A DNA stretch of 8,774 nt. Source: Candidatus Brevefilum sp. Lineage in GTDB: Bacteria; Chloroflexota; Anaerolineae; Anaerolineales; Anaerolineaceae. Numbering within the stretch: the stretch's first letter is position 1; each line of letters starts with the position of its first letter. The notes under the pieces were generated by a model, which saw only the letters and a list, made by a program, of their open reading frames with translations, had not been told where the DNA came from and made no database searches. Of this stretch, positions 6,083 to 8,774 are shown one piece after another. A program made the position numbers and the translations under genes. The stretch spans positions 1 to 8,774 of the forward strand of contig SLIC01000125.1 of NCBI GenBank assembly GCA_007135845.1. Direction: 5' to 3'.

Positions 6083-7021
6083 TTATGCGACTTTCCAGCG
6101 GAGGGGTTTCTCATCCAGTGCCGCCAGGACCTCCGACACAATATCAAACCCTGCACGCAGCTGTGCTTCTTTTGTCTGCGCACCAATGTGCGGTGTTGCG
6201 ATCACCTTGGGATGTTTGGGAAGCGGGTCGTCACCAGGAGGTTCTTTTTCAAACACATCCAAAGCAGCACCTGCCACTTTGCCGCTTTCTAAGGCAGCCA
6301 GTAGCGCGCGCTCTTCGATGACTCCACCACGTGCTGCACAGATGAGCATAACACCATCCTTCATCTTGTTGATAGCCGCCTCATTTACCAGGTAATGGGT
6401 GGTTTCATTATGGGGGAGGTGCATGGTGATAATGTCTGAACATTGCAGAAGTTCATCATAGCTGACCGGTTCAGCTCCAGTGTCTTGGATTTCTGCAGCA
6501 GGTCTTCTGATATCATAAGCAACCACATTCATGCCAAACGCCTTAGCCAGCACCCCAACAGCTTCTCCAATGTTGCCATAGCCGATCACACCCAGGGTCT
6601 TCTGATAAAGTTCAGAACCGACCAATTCCTTTTTAAGCCATTCACCAGCCTTCATACCACAATCAGCCTTGGGGATTTCTCGGATCAGGCTCAACATCAT
6701 CCCAATCGTCAATTCGGCCACGGATACGGTAGTAGCAACCGGCGCGTTAACAACTGTGACTCCATGGGCTGCCGCAGCAACAAGGTCGATGTTATCAACA
6801 CCCACCCCCATCCGACCGACAACTTTAAGTTTCTCTGCTTTGGCCAGCACAGCCTCAGTAATTTTTGTGCGGCCGCGCACAATAACTGCATCCATTTCTG
6901 GGATGACGTCCAACAGGTCTTCAGGTGAAATACCCTTCTTATCAATCAACTCAACTGAAGAGAGCAAATCCTGGTCGGAAATGGGTGCCAGTCCATCTGT
7001 AAGTAAGATTTTCCATTTCAT
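6083..7021 (-). CDS. D-2-hydroxyacid dehydrogenase, short D-3-phosphoglycerate dehydrogenase-like
   Basis: A 312-residue cytoplasmic NAD-dependent enzyme of the D-isomer-specific 2-hydroxyacid dehydrogenase family. A discontinuous substrate domain (about 1-97 and 285-312) flanks a Rossmann domain with G147-x-G149-x2-G152 and D170, which favours NAD over NADP. The catalytic set is visible: R230 (CAARGG), E260 (in DVFEKEP, 255-261) and H278 (TPHIG). GRMGVGVDNIDL (69-80) is close to SerA enzymes, which oxidise 3-phosphoglycerate at the first step of serine synthesis. There is no ACT or intervening regulatory domain, so serine feedback by that route is absent. Two loops differ from typical SerA: VRGRTKIT (48-55) instead of VRS-x-TKVT, and NAPVATTVSVAE (92-103) instead of a GN-containing loop. 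A glyoxylate/hydroxypyruvate-type or other hydroxyacid substrate is therefore possible. GGAGGA precedes the ATG by 9 nt. No serB or serC lies alongside. Confidence 0.85.
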   Translation of the reverse strand: MKWKILLTDGLAPISDQDLLSSVELIDKKGISPEDLLDVIPEMDAVIVRGRTKITEAVLAKAEKLKVVGRMGVGVDNIDLVAAAAHGVTVVNAPVATTVSVAELTIGMMLSLIREIPKADCGMKAGEWLKKELVGSELYQKTLGVIGYGNIGEAVGVLAKAFGMNVVAYDIRRPAAEIQDTGAEPVSYDELLQCSDIITMHLPHNETTHYLVNEAAINKMKDGVMLICAARGGVIEERALLAALESGKVAGAALDVFEKEPPGDDPLPKHPKVIATPHIGAQTKEAQLRAGFDIVSEVLAALDEKPLRWKVA

Positions 7022-7097
7022 AAAACTAGTTCCTCCATGGTTTTTAAGTTTATTGTTTACCAGTCTATTTTACCGCAAATTGTTATGCGTTCAGCCC

Positions 7098-7124
7098 ATA
7101 ATATCAGGATTTTGTAAATGCCAA
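7098..7124 (-). promoter_or_regulatory. Weak promoter candidate for the dehydrogenase-carboxypeptidase pair
   Basis: TTGGCA (7119-7124) and TATTAT (7098-7103) are separated by 15 bp on the minus strand, 76 bp before the dehydrogenase start. The spacer is shorter than ideal. The 206-bp gap after selB makes a separate promoter likely, but a TAAAAT further downstream is an alternative -10. Confidence 0.3.
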
Positions 7125-7227
7125 TTCTAACCATCACCCGGAAATTCAAGCAGGCAAACCCCCTTTTTCCATCCCAATCAATATTTATTCCCCCAACAAT
7201 TTTCTTCTTACGTTTTTCAACAATTAA

Positions 7228-8774
7228 CTACGATTGCTTTGCTAACTCACGCACATCTCCCCGACGGATGGTGACGCCGGTTTGATCTAGGTATTCCAAA
7301 ACGGCTACTGCATATTTTCTGCTGGTATCAAATTTGTCACGTAACTGGCCCAGGGTGATACTCCCGGTTTCTTTGATCTGAGCTATCACCGCCTGGCGCA
7401 TTTCATCTAACACCTTCGGCTGAATGACGACATCTTCACCCACCTGGGTAAGCTGCCCTGTGAGGACCAATGCCCGTAGTAATTCCTCCCCGAGCAGATC
7501 AATACATTGCTTGTAAGATGGCGGTGTGTATGGTTGTGCCTCAAACGCCTTCATTAACGAGTCGATTTTTTCCTGTTGTGCAGGTGAAAACTTGACCTGA
7601 TGCTGACTTAAGCGCAGGTCTGCCCCAGATTCGACCAGCGTTCCATTTTCTGCCATCCAGGCGACAAGCGCATCAAACGTTTTTGCTTCCAGCTGCGTTT
7701 GGGATTTAAGCCGTTCTCGGGGCATACCCGGTCGCAAAGGGTATGCCTCATGGTAATCCGACAAGATCGACTCGACTTTGGTTGTTAAATTTAATAGAAC
7801 GCTATGTAGAAGGGTCAACCGACCACCGTTCAGGAGAACCATCACACCCTGTTTTACCAACGTCTCTATAGCAGCTTTCCCAGTACCTGCCTCCAATCCC
7901 GATGTCGCCAGCAATTGATCTAAAGAAGAAGGTCCCAGTTTGAGAGCGGTTTGGACCAGGATATCTTCTGGCGTGCCCGTCAGCAAACTTTCTAAGGCAT
8001 CTAAACGTTCTTGGTTAAAACGCCGGTAACGTCTTGCAGGGTGTGGATCCACCACCTGTCCTCCACCAATTGTCGCTGGTGGTGACGGGCGACGAATAAT
8101 GAAACGGTCTCCCCTGAGGGCAACGACCGGATCTCGCAGCAGAAGCTGGAGAAAAGCTTCTCCACCTGGCTGACATTCCTGCACACCCAATAAGCGCACT
8201 TTTGCCATTACCTCAGCCGCGCCAATATACAACTTAACTTCAGAATTATGCTTTAGCGGAGCATCGGCATCCTGAAGGATGGTAGAAAAAACATCCATCA
8301 TGCGTGTCGTTTGATAATCACCAGGATAGACCAGGAAATCACCACGTTCAATACTATCAACACTAATGCCGCTGACGTTAACTGCAGTCCGGCTGCCCGG
8401 AAAGGCCTTCTGTACTGCCTGTTTATGGGTTTGCAGCCCGCGTATACGCCCTGAAACGCCCCTCGGCAAAATCTGCACCTCAGCACCAACGGATAACTGA
8501 CCATCCAAAAGCGTCCCAGTCACAATTGTGCCAAAACCTGCCATAGAAAATACCCGGTCAACCGGTAAACGCGGCCGACCTAAATCAGGTCTTTCAGGAT
8601 GCCGTTTTAGAACTTCTTCGATTGACCTCACCAGATCATCCATCCCCTCCCCAGTCCGTGAACTAACCCGAATGATAGGAGCATCCTCTAACACGGTGCC
8701 TTGTAAAGTCTCACGCAAATCAAGTTCCACCAGATCAAGCCAGCCGGGTTCAGTGATTGTGTCCACCTTGGTAA
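7228..8774 (-). CDS. selB: Selenocysteine-specific translation elongation factor SelB, 5' end outside the window
   Basis: SelB is a GTPase that carries Sec-tRNA to the ribosome and binds the SECIS element of selenoprotein mRNAs. About 515 codons of the 3' part are present; the GTP-binding P-loop lies beyond the right edge. The reading frame runs through the edge and TKVD, the G4 guanine-specificity motif, is encoded at 8761-8772. The GTG at 8764-8766 is therefore the internal Val of that motif, not a start. Numbering from that Val, SSRTGEG (35-41) is the G5 region. EF-Tu-like domain 2 follows with PVDRVFSMAGFGTIVTGTL (68-86), then domain 3 with RGDRFIIR-PSPPATIGGG (218-236). The rest is a series of winged-helix repeats. 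The last, around SRKYAVAVLEYLDQTGVTIRRGDVREL, matches the SECIS-binding C-terminal wing. It ends at TAG. Its presence implies selA, selC and at least one selenoprotein gene elsewhere in the genome. Confidence 0.95.
   Translation of the reverse strand, partial: TKVDTITEPGWLDLVELDLRETLQGTVLEDAPIIRVSSRTGEGMDDLVRSIEEVLKRHPERPDLGRPRLPVDRVFSMAGFGTIVTGTLLDGQLSVGAEVQILPRGVSGRIRGLQTHKQAVQKAFPGSRTAVNVSGISVDSIERGDFLVYPGDYQTTRMMDVFSTILQDADAPLKHNSEVKLYIGAAEVMAKVRLLGVQECQPGGEAFLQLLLRDPVVALRGDRFIIRRPSPPATIGGGQVVDPHPARRYRRFNQERLDALESLLTGTPEDILVQTALKLGPSSLDQLLATSGLEAGTGKAAIETLVKQGVMVLLNGGRLTLLHSVLLNLTTKVESILSDYHEAYPLRPGMPRERLKSQTQLEAKTFDALVAWMAENGTLVESGADLRLSQHQVKFSPAQQEKIDSLMKAFEAQPYTPPSYKQCIDLLGEELLRALVLTGQLTQVGEDVVIQPKVLDEMRQAVIAQIKETGSITLGQLRDKFDTSRKYAVAVLEYLDQTGVTIRRGDVRELAKQS

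Noticed and set aside
6669..7130. A 153-codon open frame on the plus strand extending into the spacer upstream of the dehydrogenase
   Set aside because: Most of it is antisense to the dehydrogenase's Rossmann and substrate domains; the part in the spacer shows no motif.
7022..7227. Terminator or small RNA in the spacer after selB
   Set aside because: There are G-rich and A-rich runs and an 8-base direct repeat AATTGTTG, but no hairpin with a T-tract and no recognisable RNA fold.
8764..8766. GTG as a start codon for the SelB product
   Set aside because: The frame stays open to the window edge and the preceding Thr-Lys completes the TKVD nucleotide-specificity motif, so the GTG is internal.

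Overview
This 8.8 kb window looks like ordinary chromosomal DNA from an anaerobic bacterium. Every supported gene lies on the minus strand, so the window is transcribed from right to left. Base composition is moderate, near half G+C by eye. The gene content and protein character (a Bfd-tailed GlpA-like dehydrogenase with a DUF1667 partner, an M32 carboxypeptidase, SelB, a secreted Ig-like protein) would fit an Anaerolineae-type Chloroflexota or a similar anaerobe. That placement is inference from general familiarity, not from a marker gene.

Layout in transcription order. At the right edge is the 3' part of selB (selenocysteine-specific elongation factor), cut by the window inside its GTPase domain. 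A 206-bp spacer with a weak promoter candidate follows. Next come a short D-3-phosphoglycerate-dehydrogenase-like enzyme with no ACT domain and, 62 bp further on, an M32 (Taq-type) metallocarboxypeptidase that ends in a strong intrinsic terminator. A secreted protein with two Ig-like modules follows. Its TATAAT box sits exactly 6 nt before an ATG, which suggests a leaderless transcript. After a 172-bp spacer with a TATAAT box and several small repeats comes a compact three-gene redox operon: a GlpA-type FAD dehydrogenase with a Bfd-like tail, an FAD/NAD-linked oxidoreductase (4-bp ATGA overlap), and a four-cysteine DUF1667 protein (32 bp downstream).

The left 178 bases hold no gene. They contain a degenerate heptanucleotide tandem array that abuts the last stop codon, and a run of 17 T at the very edge.

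The redox operon is the most coherent functional unit. The likely scheme is that the dehydrogenase oxidises glycerol-3-phosphate (or a similar 2-hydroxy acid or polyol phosphate), and electrons pass through Fe-S centres to the second flavoprotein and NAD(P) or another carrier. No membrane-anchor subunit is encoded in the window. SelB implies that the organism encodes selenoproteins, but none is evident here. I found no mobile element, CRISPR array, tRNA, rRNA or defence system, and I do not claim an undescribed system. The items worth a second look are the Cys-to-Asp change in the Bfd motif, the leaderless promoter, the heptad array and the operator-like repeats ahead of the redox operon.
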